This document shows, one piece after another, positions 7,206 through 15,131 of a stretch of DNA of 43,905 nucleotides. The notes under the pieces were generated by a model, which worked only from the letters and a program-made list of their open reading frames with translations, was not told the DNA's origin and searched no databases. Position 1 is the stretch's first letter. Each line of letters opens with the position of its first letter. Location of the stretch: assembly GCA_946481315.1 (NCBI GenBank), contig CAMLMH010000014.1, positions 1 to 43,905 on the forward strand, given 5' to 3'. The stretch comes from an uncultured Bacteriovorax sp. (GTDB lineage: Bacteria; Bdellovibrionota; Bacteriovoracia; Bacteriovoracales; Bacteriovoracaceae). The translations under genes were made by a program, and so were the position numbers.

Positions 7206-8691
7206 ATTGCTGCTGCTTCTATTTACATTTTTGACCATCAATCTTGGTTTCGCTCAGGAAGAAGCTGAGCCGTCTCCAGATTCATTAAAAGAAGTTGAAA
7301 TTATTGTTGGTCTCGAAAAGATTATCAAACTGGATTTTGTTCCCAACAGCATTGTTAAAATAGCCAACGAGTCACTGGTCAGCTATCAGTTGGTTCCGCA
7401 AAAAAGAGAAATTCTGCTGACCGGATTAAAGGCCGGTGATACTACTCTTACTTTGCGGGATACTGCGGGAGATATTAAAGCGAGATATTTATTAAAAGTT
7501 ACAGCTTCAGATCAGTCACGGGTCGTTGTCCAGTTAAAGGAGCTCTTAAGCGACGTTGAAGGACTGGAAATTGGTATTAAGGGGGACGCTGTTTACGTCG
7601 GGGGACAAATTGTCGTTCCTGCTGATATTGGAAAGGTTGTCGTTATCCTAGATAAATATCCTGAAGTTTTGAGACTAGTTGAACTATCACCACAAACTCA
7701 GATCGTAATCGCCAGAAAGATGCAGGAAGAAATGCATAAGAGCAATTTGAAGGACACAACCGTTCGGGTCGTCAACGGAAGTTTCTGGATTGAAGGAGTT
7801 GTTAACTCCAAGGACGAGAGCGATAAAGCAGAACAAATTGTCCGCGCATATTTGCCGGACATGATCCAGAACCTGGCACGAAGAACAGATGCTGTTCAGT
7901 CCACAAAAAAACCTTTGTTTGAAAATCTCTTAACGATCAATTTAAAGCCTAAGCCAGAACCATTGCCAAAGCTGTTCAAACTAACAGCTCAGTTTGTGGA
8001 ACTAACGAAATCCTATGACCGAGAATTTGGTTTCAGCTGGACACCGACAATCGGCGCCGGCGGAGGCTCAATCCAGGTAGGAAAAAGCGGAAGCGGTGGA
8101 GTAACGACTAGTTCAGAAGGAACTCTTGCTGCAACTATTTCTAATTTATTTCCCAAGCTAAACTCTGCCAAAAATGCAGGTCATGCGCGGGTTATCCAGT
8201 CTGGCGTGGTCGTCGTAAAAGAAAACATAGAAGGAATTATTACAAAGACGACAACCATTCCTTATGCGTTGGGGACGGGAGAGAATCTGAAGACGGGAGC
8301 AGCTAAGGCAGGCTTCAGTATGAACATAACACCAACCATGTTGCAGGAAGAGCGGATTAACTTAAAAATGACAGTTAAAGTGCAGGCGACATCAGCAGAT
8401 GATCCGCCGATTGAGCTGGACAATACAATCACGACACAAATCGTTGTTAAATCTCAGGAGTCTGCCGTAATTGGTGGAGTTGTATCCAGCAGGACATCAA
8501 CAGACTTTGATAAAAATCCCCCTGTGCAGGAAACGATTGAAAACGGTTCAGCCTTATTCTCATTTCTTAAGTCGAAGAAGTATTCATCCAACCGAACTCA
8601 GTTTGTTATTTTTGTGACCCCGGAAGTGATTGAATCAGCTTCTACCGGAACAAGTGAAATTGAACGCAAGTTCAGAAAAAGGAGCCGCTAG
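7192..8691 (+). CDS. cpaC: Tad outer-membrane secretin CpaC/RcpA
   Basis: Outer-membrane channel for the Flp pilus. The 499-residue precursor has a signal peptide (MLLNKLLLLLFTFLTINLGFA), an N-terminal pilus-specific domain (about 30-110: VEIIVGLEKIIKLDFVPNS and GLKAGDTTLTLRDTAG), a BON-like segment near 190-230 (VNGSFWIEGVVNSKDESDKA), and the C-terminal secretin domain with the EFGFSWTP strand, the glycine-rich gate region near 285-305, and the final GGVVSSR and FLKSKKYSSNRTQFVIFVTP signatures. No lipoprotein box is visible. Its stop codon shares a base with the GTG start of the ATPase gene. Confidence 0.95.
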   Translation: MLLNKLLLLLFTFLTINLGFAQEEAEPSPDSLKEVEIIVGLEKIIKLDFVPNSIVKIANESLVSYQLVPQKREILLTGLKAGDTTLTLRDTAGDIKARYLLKVTASDQSRVVVQLKELLSDVEGLEIGIKGDAVYVGGQIVVPADIGKVVVILDKYPEVLRLVELSPQTQIVIARKMQEEMHKSNLKDTTVRVVNGSFWIEGVVNSKDESDKAEQIVRAYLPDMIQNLARRTDAVQSTKKPLFENLLTINLKPKPEPLPKLFKLTAQFVELTKSYDREFGFSWTPTIGAGGGSIQVGKSGSGGVTTSSEGTLAATISNLFPKLNSAKNAGHARVIQSGVVVVKENIEGIITKTTTIPYALGTGENLKTGAAKAGFSMNITPTMLQEERINLKMTVKVQATSADDPPIELDNTITTQIVVKSQESAVIGGVVSSRTSTDFDKNPPVQETIENGSALFSFLKSKKYSSNRTQFVIFVTPEVIESASTGTSEIERKFRKRSR

Positions 8692-10943
8692 TGGCAGGAC
8701 ACATCATTTCAATCATCGGTGGAAAGGGTGGTCTTGGTAAATCGCAAGTCGCCGCAAATCTCGCATTTGCTTATGCCATTGAAGGAAAAGTAAAAACTTT
8801 ACTTCTCGATTTTGACCAGAAGGCCAGTGGTGATCAGGACTTCATCACGGGTATGAAGGGCAAGAAGAATATTCGGGAGCTGGCCGATTTTAAAGGTTCA
8901 ATCGATCCCAATTCCATTCAGCAGTTTGTTAACATGAATCAGAACGTGTTCTATATCGGAATGCCAAATGATCCGGTTGCCGCCAATGGAATTGAAGTTG
9001 AAGCTCTGGGGAAAACATTAAAAGCAGTCACGAATATTTATCCAATTACGATAATTGATGCCGGTAATGAGTTAACTCCGCTGGCTATTAAAGCTCTGGA
9101 ATTTTCAACACTCATTTTCGTAGTTGTTACTCCGGACATCCTGGCCCTCAATCAGACCAAGAAGTTGTATTCTGATCTGGTAACGATGATGTTTCCCAAA
9201 GACATGATTCAGTTTGTGGTTAATCAGGCCCAACAGGGTCATCCGGTTACCAGCGATGTTATCGCTAAAACATTAGGCAAGCCGGTATTTAGCATTATTC
9301 CGCGCGACGATCAGAACTGTACTCTGGCCTTGAATCAGAAAAAACCCGTGATGCTAATTGCCCGCACCAGTCCTTTTGCTAAAGGAGTAACGGACACAGT
9401 TCGCAAGCTCAATGAAAAGAGTATCCTGAGAGCACTGGAAAAACTTAACAAGCCTTCTGATGTCGGAGCAAAAAAGCCGGAAGAAGGTAAAGACGGTGCA
9501 CCGGCAAAAGGCGGAAAGAGCGCGTGGACGGATCTTAAATCCCGAATTCATCGTGCACTTGTTGAAGAAATGGATTTGAAGAAAGCGGATGACAATGATC
9601 CGAAAGCTCAGATTATCTTAAAAGAACAAACCAAAAAGGTTGTCGTTGATTTACTTGGCAAAGAAGACACAAAAGGAATTTTAAACTCACGGGAAGACAT
9701 GAATCAGATCGTGAAGGAAATTCTGGATGAAGCCCTCGGTTTAGGGCCACTAGAAGACTTATTGAGAGACAAAACCATTTCCGAAGTCATGGTCGTTGGA
9801 CCTTATAAAATTTATTACGAGCAGGGCGGAAAACTGCGTTTGTCGGATGTTACGTTTACAAACGATCGTCAGGTTTTAAATGTTATCGAAAGAATTGTAG
9901 CTCCAATCGGACGACGGATTGATGAGAAGACTCCTTACGTTGATGCACGCCTTCGTGACGGATCACGTGTTCACGCGATTATTCCTCCCTCATCAATTGA
10001 TGGATGTACGATTACCATTCGTAAATTTCCCGAGAAACGTCTGACTTATAAAGATCTGGTTAAGTACGGGTCGATGACAGAAAATATGGCAGACTTTCTG
10101 CGAATTGCTGTTGAGGCACACAGAAATATTATTGTTTCAGGTGGTACGGGTTCTGGTAAGACAACACTGATAAATGTTTTGGGTGGATTTATTCAGTCCA
10201 ACGAACGAATCATCACCTGTGAAGACTCTGCGGAGTTGAACTTTCCTCAAGAGCATATTGTCCGTCTTGAAACACGTCCTCCTTCTCTGGAAGGTGATGG
10301 TGCTATTGATATTCGATGTCTGGTAAAACAAACATTGAGAATGCGTCCTGATCGAATCGTCGTTGGAGAGTGTCGTGGTGGTGAAACATTGGATATGCTA
10401 CAAGCGATGGGTACGGGGCACGATGGATCAATGACGACAGTTCACTCCAATAATCCGCGTGAATGTATTGGTCGTCTGGAAACTCTCGTTCAGTATGCCG
10501 GCACAGCACTCTCTCCAAGAGCAATTAAAGAAATGATAGCAAGCGCAGTTCACATGATTATCCAGCAGTCTCGTCTGGATGATGGCTCCAGAAGAGTTAT
10601 GTATATTACTGAGATCGGCGGTATTCAGGGCGATACGGTTATTTTGCAGGATATTTTTCTTTTCATTCAAAAAGAAATTGATAAGAACGGAAAAATTATC
10701 GGAGAGTTTCAAGCAACAGGTTTCATTCCAAAATTTATCGAAGTACTTGAGCGAAAGGGCTATAACGTTCCTCGCGGAATATTCAGCAATCGACCACCAC
10801 CTGCAGCACCGGTAACTCCGGCAGCTGCTCCGGCAACCCCTTCAGCTGCATCGAGTGGAGTTGCGGCAGCGAAACCAGCAACCACAGGTGGCCAGGCTTC
10901 TAACCCAGCAGCAGCCGGAGCAAAACCTCCGGTGAAAAAATAG
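8691..10943 (+). CDS. cpaF: Fused CpaE/TadZ-like ATPase and CpaF/TadA secretion ATPase
   Basis: One 750-residue polypeptide carries what are normally two Tad proteins. Residues 1-250 are a MinD/ParA-type ATPase (CpaE/TadZ, which places the machine): deviant Walker A GGKGGLGKS (10-18), LLLDFDQKASGDQ (37-49) and IIDAGNE. After a charged linker (about 255-275) residues 280-690 are the type II/IV secretion hexamer ATPase CpaF/TadA that powers pilus assembly: Walker A GGTGSGKTT (484-492), the Walker B region RPDRIVVGECRGGE (552-565) and the His-box GTGHDGSMTTVHSNNP. The end (about 702-750) is a Pro/Ala-rich tail. GTG at 8691 is supported by AAGGAG six bases upstream. No frameshift is needed to join the halves. 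A CpaE receiver-like domain is absent. Confidence 0.93.
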   Translation: MAGHIISIIGGKGGLGKSQVAANLAFAYAIEGKVKTLLLDFDQKASGDQDFITGMKGKKNIRELADFKGSIDPNSIQQFVNMNQNVFYIGMPNDPVAANGIEVEALGKTLKAVTNIYPITIIDAGNELTPLAIKALEFSTLIFVVVTPDILALNQTKKLYSDLVTMMFPKDMIQFVVNQAQQGHPVTSDVIAKTLGKPVFSIIPRDDQNCTLALNQKKPVMLIARTSPFAKGVTDTVRKLNEKSILRALEKLNKPSDVGAKKPEEGKDGAPAKGGKSAWTDLKSRIHRALVEEMDLKKADDNDPKAQIILKEQTKKVVVDLLGKEDTKGILNSREDMNQIVKEILDEALGLGPLEDLLRDKTISEVMVVGPYKIYYEQGGKLRLSDVTFTNDRQVLNVIERIVAPIGRRIDEKTPYVDARLRDGSRVHAIIPPSSIDGCTITIRKFPEKRLTYKDLVKYGSMTENMADFLRIAVEAHRNIIVSGGTGSGKTTLINVLGGFIQSNERIITCEDSAELNFPQEHIVRLETRPPSLEGDGAIDIRCLVKQTLRMRPDRIVVGECRGGETLDMLQAMGTGHDGSMTTVHSNNPRECIGRLETLVQYAGTALSPRAIKEMIASAVHMIIQQSRLDDGSRRVMYITEIGGIQGDTVILQDIFLFIQKEIDKNGKIIGEFQATGFIPKFIEVLERKGYNVPRGIFSNRPPPAAPVTPAAAPATPSAASSGVAAAKPATTGGQASNPAAAGAKPPVKK

Positions 10944-10950
10944 GAGGGGC

Positions 10951-11841
10951 ATGAATTTTTTCGTCGCACTTCTTGGAAAAGGTGGACTGATTTTTGTCGT
11001 CGGGCTGATGATTTTCTTACTCAGTTACCGCTATTCAATCAACATTTTTGAATGGGTTGAACAAAAAACATATGGAACACGCACATATATCAGTGAGAAA
11101 CTTGAGTTCCTGTTTATTGAAATTCCCCAGGATAAGTTAACTATCTATCTGCTCATCTCGTCCGTTGGTGTGGGTGCATTTTTTTTCCTCTTGTTTAGCT
11201 TGTTTGGAAAATGGATTTTAGGAATTATTATTGGTGGTATTTTTAGTTTTATTGGGTTTAAAGCGCCAAGGATTCTGGTTGATTTTCTGGTGGAAAAACG
11301 TATTAAGGCTTACTCGCATCAGATGGTCGATGCCCTTCAGTTATTGTCTAACGGTATACGTGCTGGCTTATCTGTTCCGCAGGCAATTGGTATGATTGTT
11401 GATGAAATGCCGGCACCTATCAGCCAGGAGTTTAATATCATTCTTCAGCAAAACAGGATTGGTGTCCCTTTGGAGGAATGCTTTGAGAATCTTGCGAAAA
11501 GAGTGCCGTTAGAAGATAACGACATGTTCGTCTCGAGTGTCAATATTTTGCGCGAAACTGGTGGTAATCTTGCCGAAGTTTTTGACACTATCGTGGACGT
11601 AATCAGAGAGCGGGTAAGACTGCAACAAAAAGTTGACACTTATACTGCTCAAGGGATGTTTCAGGGAATGACCATCGGGGCGATGCCATACCTCTTAGGT
11701 TTCATCTACTTCATTCAGGATCCGAACTCCATGAAACCCCTTTTTACAACTCCATTGGGGTTAGTCATGCTGTTTATTGCCCTGGCCTTCGATTTAGCAG
11801 GTATTTACGTTATAATGAAAATTGTAAAAATTAAAATTTAA
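10951..11841 (+). CDS. tadB: Tad inner-membrane platform protein TadB
   Basis: Polytopic GspF-type protein that couples the ATPase to pilin extrusion. The 296-residue protein has two N-terminal membrane segments (residues 10-25 and 65-100), the cytoplasmic T2SSF domain with MVDALQLLSNGIRAGLSVPQ, GVPLEECFENLAKRVP and ILRETGGNLAEVFDTI, and two C-terminal membrane segments. AGGAGGGG lies just before the ATG, 7 bases after the ATPase stop. Tad loci usually have a second GspF-like gene (tadC) next to this one; none follows here, as the next gene is a YD-repeat protein. Confidence 0.94.
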   Translation: MNFFVALLGKGGLIFVVGLMIFLLSYRYSINIFEWVEQKTYGTRTYISEKLEFLFIEIPQDKLTIYLLISSVGVGAFFFLLFSLFGKWILGIIIGGIFSFIGFKAPRILVDFLVEKRIKAYSHQMVDALQLLSNGIRAGLSVPQAIGMIVDEMPAPISQEFNIILQQNRIGVPLEECFENLAKRVPLEDNDMFVSSVNILRETGGNLAEVFDTIVDVIRERVRLQQKVDTYTAQGMFQGMTIGAMPYLLGFIYFIQDPNSMKPLFTTPLGLVMLFIALAFDLAGIYVIMKIVKIKI

Positions 11842-11898
11842 AGAATTTAACCATTTAGTCCGAAAAAGATTTTGGATAATACTAACAAGGGATTTGTT

Positions 11899-13527
11899 AT
11901 GGGTTTTAAAAAATCATTAATTGCTCTTTCGCTGCTTCCGGCACTCGCGTTTGGCGGTGTTAACCTGAAGAACGGAAACTTCTATATCACATATACAGAC
12001 ATCGTAGTTCCTGGTGGAGATCACGACCTGGAAGTGACTCGTACTTATAACTCTAAATCAACAGATAATGGCTGGTTTGGATTTGGATGGGGTTCTCTTT
12101 ACGAAACAAAGCTGATGGTTTCTGCTGATGGATCGGTTTTCGTGATGGAAAACGGTTCTGGAGCTAAAACTCGTTTTGTTCCTAAAGAGTCAGTAAACGT
12201 GGAAAGTGCTTCGATGAAAATCGTAGAAGCAATGAAGAAGAAAGAACCAATGAGTGATGTTGCGGTTCAGGCTCTCATTAAACGCCTAAACAGTGATGCT
12301 GAAGTTCGTCAGTATTATTCAAAAAAATATGAAATTGAAACAGCACTTCCTGAGGGAACAGTTCTTTATTCAAATGACCGTGGTATCCAGACAATTGTAA
12401 AAGAAAAAACGGGATATAAACGTACGAACGCTGACGGCAAAACTGATTATTTCGACAATGACGGGAAACTGGTAAAAATCTCAGATAAGAATGGATATGC
12501 TATTTTGTTTGAATACAAGGGTAGTCAGCTTTACGCAATCAAAGATACTCAGGCGAAACAAATTCTCCTTGAATGGTATCCAGACGGAAAAATCAAAAGT
12601 GCTTCGTATGCAGGTGACAAGAAAACAAGTTATGCATACGACACAAAAGGTAATTTAACTCAAAGTACTGACGTCGCCGGAAATGTTTATAAGTATGATT
12701 ACGATGCTAATCATAACTTAACTCAAATCACCTATGTTGATACAACGAAGATGGTTGTTAAGTATGATAAGAGTTCGTTTGCGACAGAAGTAATTGAACG
12801 TAACGGTGAATCAACTAAATATAAGTACGAAAGTAATCCAAAAAATCCAGACATGCACTACTGGACAACTGTGACTAAGAAGCCTGTTGATGGCCCTGAA
12901 ACTGTTAGCCGTTATGAATACGAAATTAAGTCTAAACCAGATGGTCAGCAGTATACTTACCGTATCGCTACCGATGTTGATGGAATTAAGACAGAAACAA
13001 TTTATTCTGAATGTTGTTCACTTCCACTTAAAATCACTAGAGGAAAAGACGTTACAACTTTCGAATACAATGCCAAAGGATTGTTAACGAAGAAAACATC
13101 AACTCGCGGTGAATACGTTGAACTGGCTTATGATGATAAAATCAACAAGATCACAAAGGTTGTAAATAATGAAGGATGGACTACATTCCAGTACGATAAA
13201 GCAGGTAACCTTTCTCAGGCCCTGAACTCATCTGGAAAATCAGTTCTGTTAATTTATGATCGAATGGGGAAAATCACTAAAATGATTGACCAGGATAAAG
13301 GCGATACAAAAACCAGAAGAACTCTTTCATTCAAATATAACTCACTAGGGAAACCGGTTGAGATTGAAATGGAAAACGTAGGAATTATCAACGTAGCTTA
13401 TGACAACTACGGTGAAATTAAAAAAGTGGAATCTAAAGCGGGAGCTAAAATGGCTCTGCAGGTTACACAAGCTTTCCAGTCACTATTAAGCATTGTTAAG
13501 CCAGCAGGCGTAAATTTGAATATGTAA
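11899..13527 (+). CDS. Secreted YD/RHS-repeat protein without a toxin tip
   Basis: A 542-residue exported protein. The signal peptide is MGFKKSLIALSLLPALAFG. It is followed at once by the DUF6531-like entry motif of RHS proteins (VVPGGDHDLEVTRTYNSKS and WFGFGWGSLYE), then by many YD-type repeats such as YDTKGNLTQSTDVAGNVYKY, YDANHNLTQITY, YNAKGLLTKKTSTRGEYVEL and YDKAGNLSQALNSSGKSV. A vicinal cysteine pair occurs near residue 372 (SECCSLPLK). The usual RHS core end motif (DPxGR or PxxxxDPxG) and variable toxin C terminus are absent, so it is probably a surface or periplasmic binding protein, not a polymorphic toxin. AAGGGA lies before ATG 11899. It is 57 bases downstream of tadB and may be transcribed with the pilus genes. 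Confidence 0.88.
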   Translation: MGFKKSLIALSLLPALAFGGVNLKNGNFYITYTDIVVPGGDHDLEVTRTYNSKSTDNGWFGFGWGSLYETKLMVSADGSVFVMENGSGAKTRFVPKESVNVESASMKIVEAMKKKEPMSDVAVQALIKRLNSDAEVRQYYSKKYEIETALPEGTVLYSNDRGIQTIVKEKTGYKRTNADGKTDYFDNDGKLVKISDKNGYAILFEYKGSQLYAIKDTQAKQILLEWYPDGKIKSASYAGDKKTSYAYDTKGNLTQSTDVAGNVYKYDYDANHNLTQITYVDTTKMVVKYDKSSFATEVIERNGESTKYKYESNPKNPDMHYWTTVTKKPVDGPETVSRYEYEIKSKPDGQQYTYRIATDVDGIKTETIYSECCSLPLKITRGKDVTTFEYNAKGLLTKKTSTRGEYVELAYDDKINKITKVVNNEGWTTFQYDKAGNLSQALNSSGKSVLLIYDRMGKITKMIDQDKGDTKTRRTLSFKYNSLGKPVEIEMENVGIINVAYDNYGEIKKVESKAGAKMALQVTQAFQSLLSIVKPAGVNLNM

Positions 13528-13566
13528 TCGAACAGGCCTTACGGTAACTGCACAAGGGAGAAGGAC

Positions 13567-13854
13567 ATGAAGATTTTATTAACAGTATTAGCATCTATGA
13601 TGATCACCGGAACAGCCCTGGCAGCTTGTTCTAAGCCTCAGGATTGTCAGTCAGAAGCAGACTGTACTGAGTTAGGCAAGAGTGGAGCAGCTAAATACAC
13701 GTGGAATGCAAGTGCATCCGTAAAATGTATGGTTGTTGATACTTCTGTCGCTACCAAGTGTGTAGATAACAACGATGGTAAGAGAGATGCTAAAGTTGTT
13801 GATACGGCTGCTCCTAAAGATGCAGCAGCTGGTGCAGAAACAAAAACTAAGTAA
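13567..13854 (+). CDS. Small exported cysteine-containing protein, family member 1
   Basis: A 95-residue protein with a signal peptide (MKILLTVLASMMITGTALA) and a mature part containing five cysteines (ACSKPQDCQSEADC, then VKCMVV and TKCVDN). The C terminus, KRDAKVVDTAAP to ETKTK, matches the two small exported proteins encoded next downstream (KREAKVVEAP to QTKSK or QTKTK), so the three form a local family. AAGGGAGAAGGAC gives a strong ribosome-binding site. It lies 39 bases after the YD-repeat gene and is closed by a terminator, so it is probably co-expressed with that gene. Function unknown; the cysteine pattern fits disulfides in the periplasm or outside the cell. Confidence 0.82.
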   Translation: MKILLTVLASMMITGTALAACSKPQDCQSEADCTELGKSGAAKYTWNASASVKCMVVDTSVATKCVDNNDGKRDAKVVDTAAPKDAAAGAETKTK

Positions 13855-13882
13855 GTTTAAAGACATTTATTTATCTTAATAA

Positions 13883-13916
13883 AAAAGGGACTGTCTGTTT
13901 ATTGGACAGTCCTTTT
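13883..13916 (+). terminator. Rho-independent terminator
   Basis: An A run leads into GGACTGTC, a loop of about 8 bases and GACAGTCC followed by TTTTCTTTTTTT. It ends the transcript carrying the YD-repeat gene and the first small exported protein. Confidence 0.9.
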
Positions 13917-14079
13917 CTTTTTTTCAGGCTTATCTTTTAGACCTGTCTCTTGCTCCCTTGTAAATGCTATACTCACAATGACTAACCCTCTGATGTATAA
14001 AGTTTAATCGGCCTGACTAAGTTTTAAGCATTCCCTTGCAATCATTAATCACAAACTATAGAAATTGCTGAGTCACTGT

Positions 14080-14097
14080 TTGGCATACCTCCTGCAG
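14080..14097 (+). promoter_or_regulatory. Sigma-54 type -24/-12 promoter
   Basis: TTGGCA (GG at 14082-14083) and TGCAG (GC at 14094-14095) are separated by exactly 10 bases between the GG and GC, the required geometry for RpoN. Transcription would start near 14107, about 20 bases before the ATG of the small exported protein at 14128. A second copy of the same arrangement precedes the paralogue. No activator site was identified in the 160 bases upstream. Confidence 0.7.
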
Positions 14098-14127
14098 ATA
14101 TAGAAACAAACACTGAAAGGGGGATTT

Positions 14128-14316
14128 ATGAAAACATCTATCGTATTTTTAATGGCACTAGTTTCTTTTAACGCTTTTTCTGCTCAGGTTGGCGAAGATA
14201 AAAAAGGTGAATGTATCTTCTCTGAACAATCAAATAAAAGAGAAGCAAAGGTTGTTGAAGCACCAGTTAGTAAAGAAGAAGTGAAAAAAGAGGCAACTCA
14301 GACAAAATCTAAATAG
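14128..14316 (+). CDS. Small exported protein, family member 2
   Basis: A 62-residue precursor. The signal peptide is MKTSIVFLMALVSFNAFSA, leaving a mature peptide of about 43 residues that starts QVGEDKKGECIFSEQ, has a single cysteine, and continues with the family block KREAKVVEAP before a lysine/glutamate-rich end. AAAGGGGG forms a strong ribosome-binding site six bases before the ATG. It forms a complete unit with its own sigma-54 type promoter and terminator. The paralogue 416 bases downstream is about two-thirds identical in the mature part. Role unknown: the single cysteine could allow dimers or attachment to a partner. Confidence 0.8.
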   Translation: MKTSIVFLMALVSFNAFSAQVGEDKKGECIFSEQSNKREAKVVEAPVSKEEVKKEATQTKSK

Positions 14317-14342
14317 ACCGCATTTTTTAAAGATCCATTGTT

Positions 14343-14375
14343 AAGCCCCGTGGGAATTCACGGGGCTTTTTTTTT
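14343..14375 (+). terminator. Rho-independent terminator
   Basis: Ten-base stem AAGCCCCGTG / CACGGGGCTT with a GGAATT loop, then a run of nine T counted from the end of the GC stem. It ends the first sigma-54 unit. Confidence 0.95.
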
Positions 14376-14481
14376 GCTCGTTGTCTAAAACTTTGTGTAA
14401 ATTTTTCTCTCTGCTGTCTAAAAATTAGTCAAAAATCCCGATCCCTCAGCCTCTAAACCCTGATAAAAAGGCACGTCTCAC

Positions 14482-14498
14482 TTGGCATTACTAATGCA
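14482..14498 (+). promoter_or_regulatory. Sigma-54 type -24/-12 promoter
   Basis: TTGGCA (GG at 14484-14485) and TGCAT (GC at 14496-14497) again lie with exactly 10 bases between GG and GC. The predicted start is near 14509, about 35 bases before the ATG at 14544. The intervening bases differ from those in the upstream copy, so the conserved spacing is not just recent duplication. Confidence 0.7.
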
Positions 14499-14543
14499 TC
14501 TTAAATGGTCAAGTAAAGTTAAAAATCCTTTTAGGGGGCAAAT

Positions 14544-14729
14544 ATGAAAGCAATTATTATCTCAGCACTAGTTTTCTTCTCACTAAGAGCAATGTCTGCA
14601 GAAGTGGGTGAAGATAAAAAAGGTGAGTGTATTTTTTCAGATCAGACAGCTAAGCGTGAAGCAAAAGTTGTTGAAGCTCCGGCCGGAACAGCCGTAAAAA
14701 AAGAAGCAGCTCAGACTAAAACGAAATAA
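14544..14729 (+). CDS. Small exported protein, family member 3
   Basis: A 61-residue precursor, paralogue of the gene at 14128. The signal peptide MKAIIISALVFFSLRAMSA is followed by a mature peptide starting EVGEDKKGECIFSDQ, with one cysteine, then KREAKVVEAP and a Lys/Gln/Thr-rich end. TTAGGGGG gives a good ribosome-binding site. The signal peptides of the two copies have diverged much more than the mature parts, which argues for selection on the mature peptide. It too is a self-contained unit between a sigma-54 type promoter and a terminator. No family function is known to me. Confidence 0.8.
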   Translation: MKAIIISALVFFSLRAMSAEVGEDKKGECIFSDQTAKREAKVVEAPAGTAVKKEAAQTKTK

Positions 14730-14754
14730 TTATTTTCCGGGATCCAGTTATATG

Positions 14755-14781
14755 AAGCCCACCGAATGGTGGGTTTTTTTT
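14755..14781. terminator. Bidirectional terminator
   Basis: CCCACC / GGTGGG stem with a GAAT loop, preceded by AAG and followed by eight T. It ends the second sigma-54 unit and lies at the stop codon of the minus-strand gene that ends at 14780, although the T run is good only for the plus direction. Confidence 0.85.
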
Positions 14782-15118
14782 ATTCTTCAGTGCTAAGAAC
14801 TCTTCTTAAACGTTCCTGTTCTTCTTCAGTGTAGGTATCAGCAGCCTCTTTATTCTCGACTTGTATCTTTTTGCGCTTAACAGATGACATTCTGGCAGCC
14901 ACTTCGTCTCTTTCCTGATCAGGATCGGAGTTTGAATAAAGCTTTTTAGAATAGCGCTTGGTCGTGGCCAGTTTCTGTTTTGTCGTTTTGACTGCATTAC
15001 GGGCATAAGGTGTGACCATTGAGTAGAGCTTATCAAAAAGCTGGCGGTCATTACCAATTGGAATGCAGAGAATGGCAAAGCTAAGGGTAAAATAAAAAAT
15101 AAACCGGATGATAAACAT
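14780..15118 (-). CDS. Small single-pass membrane protein of unknown function
   Basis: A 112-residue protein with an N-terminal hydrophobic segment (MFIIRFIFYFTLSFAILCIP) that could be an uncleaved anchor or a signal peptide, then a very basic stretch (KTTKQKLATTKRYSKKLY) and an acidic C terminus (TYTEEEQERLRRVLSTEE). I do not recognise a family. GAGG is placed eight bases before the ATG. It starts 13 bases after the stop of the CheY-like gene, so the two are very likely one operon, which makes a role in the same signalling path possible but unproven. Confidence 0.7.
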   Translation of the reverse strand: MFIIRFIFYFTLSFAILCIPIGNDRQLFDKLYSMVTPYARNAVKTTKQKLATTKRYSKKLYSNSDPDQERDEVAARMSSVKRKKIQVENKEAADTYTEEEQERLRRVLSTEE

Positions 15119-15131
15119 GTAAATTCCTCAA

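Noticed and set aside
11899..13527. A polymorphic-toxin (RHS) system with immunity gene
   Set aside because: The protein has no toxin C terminus and the next gene encodes an exported Cys-rich protein, not a typical immunity protein.
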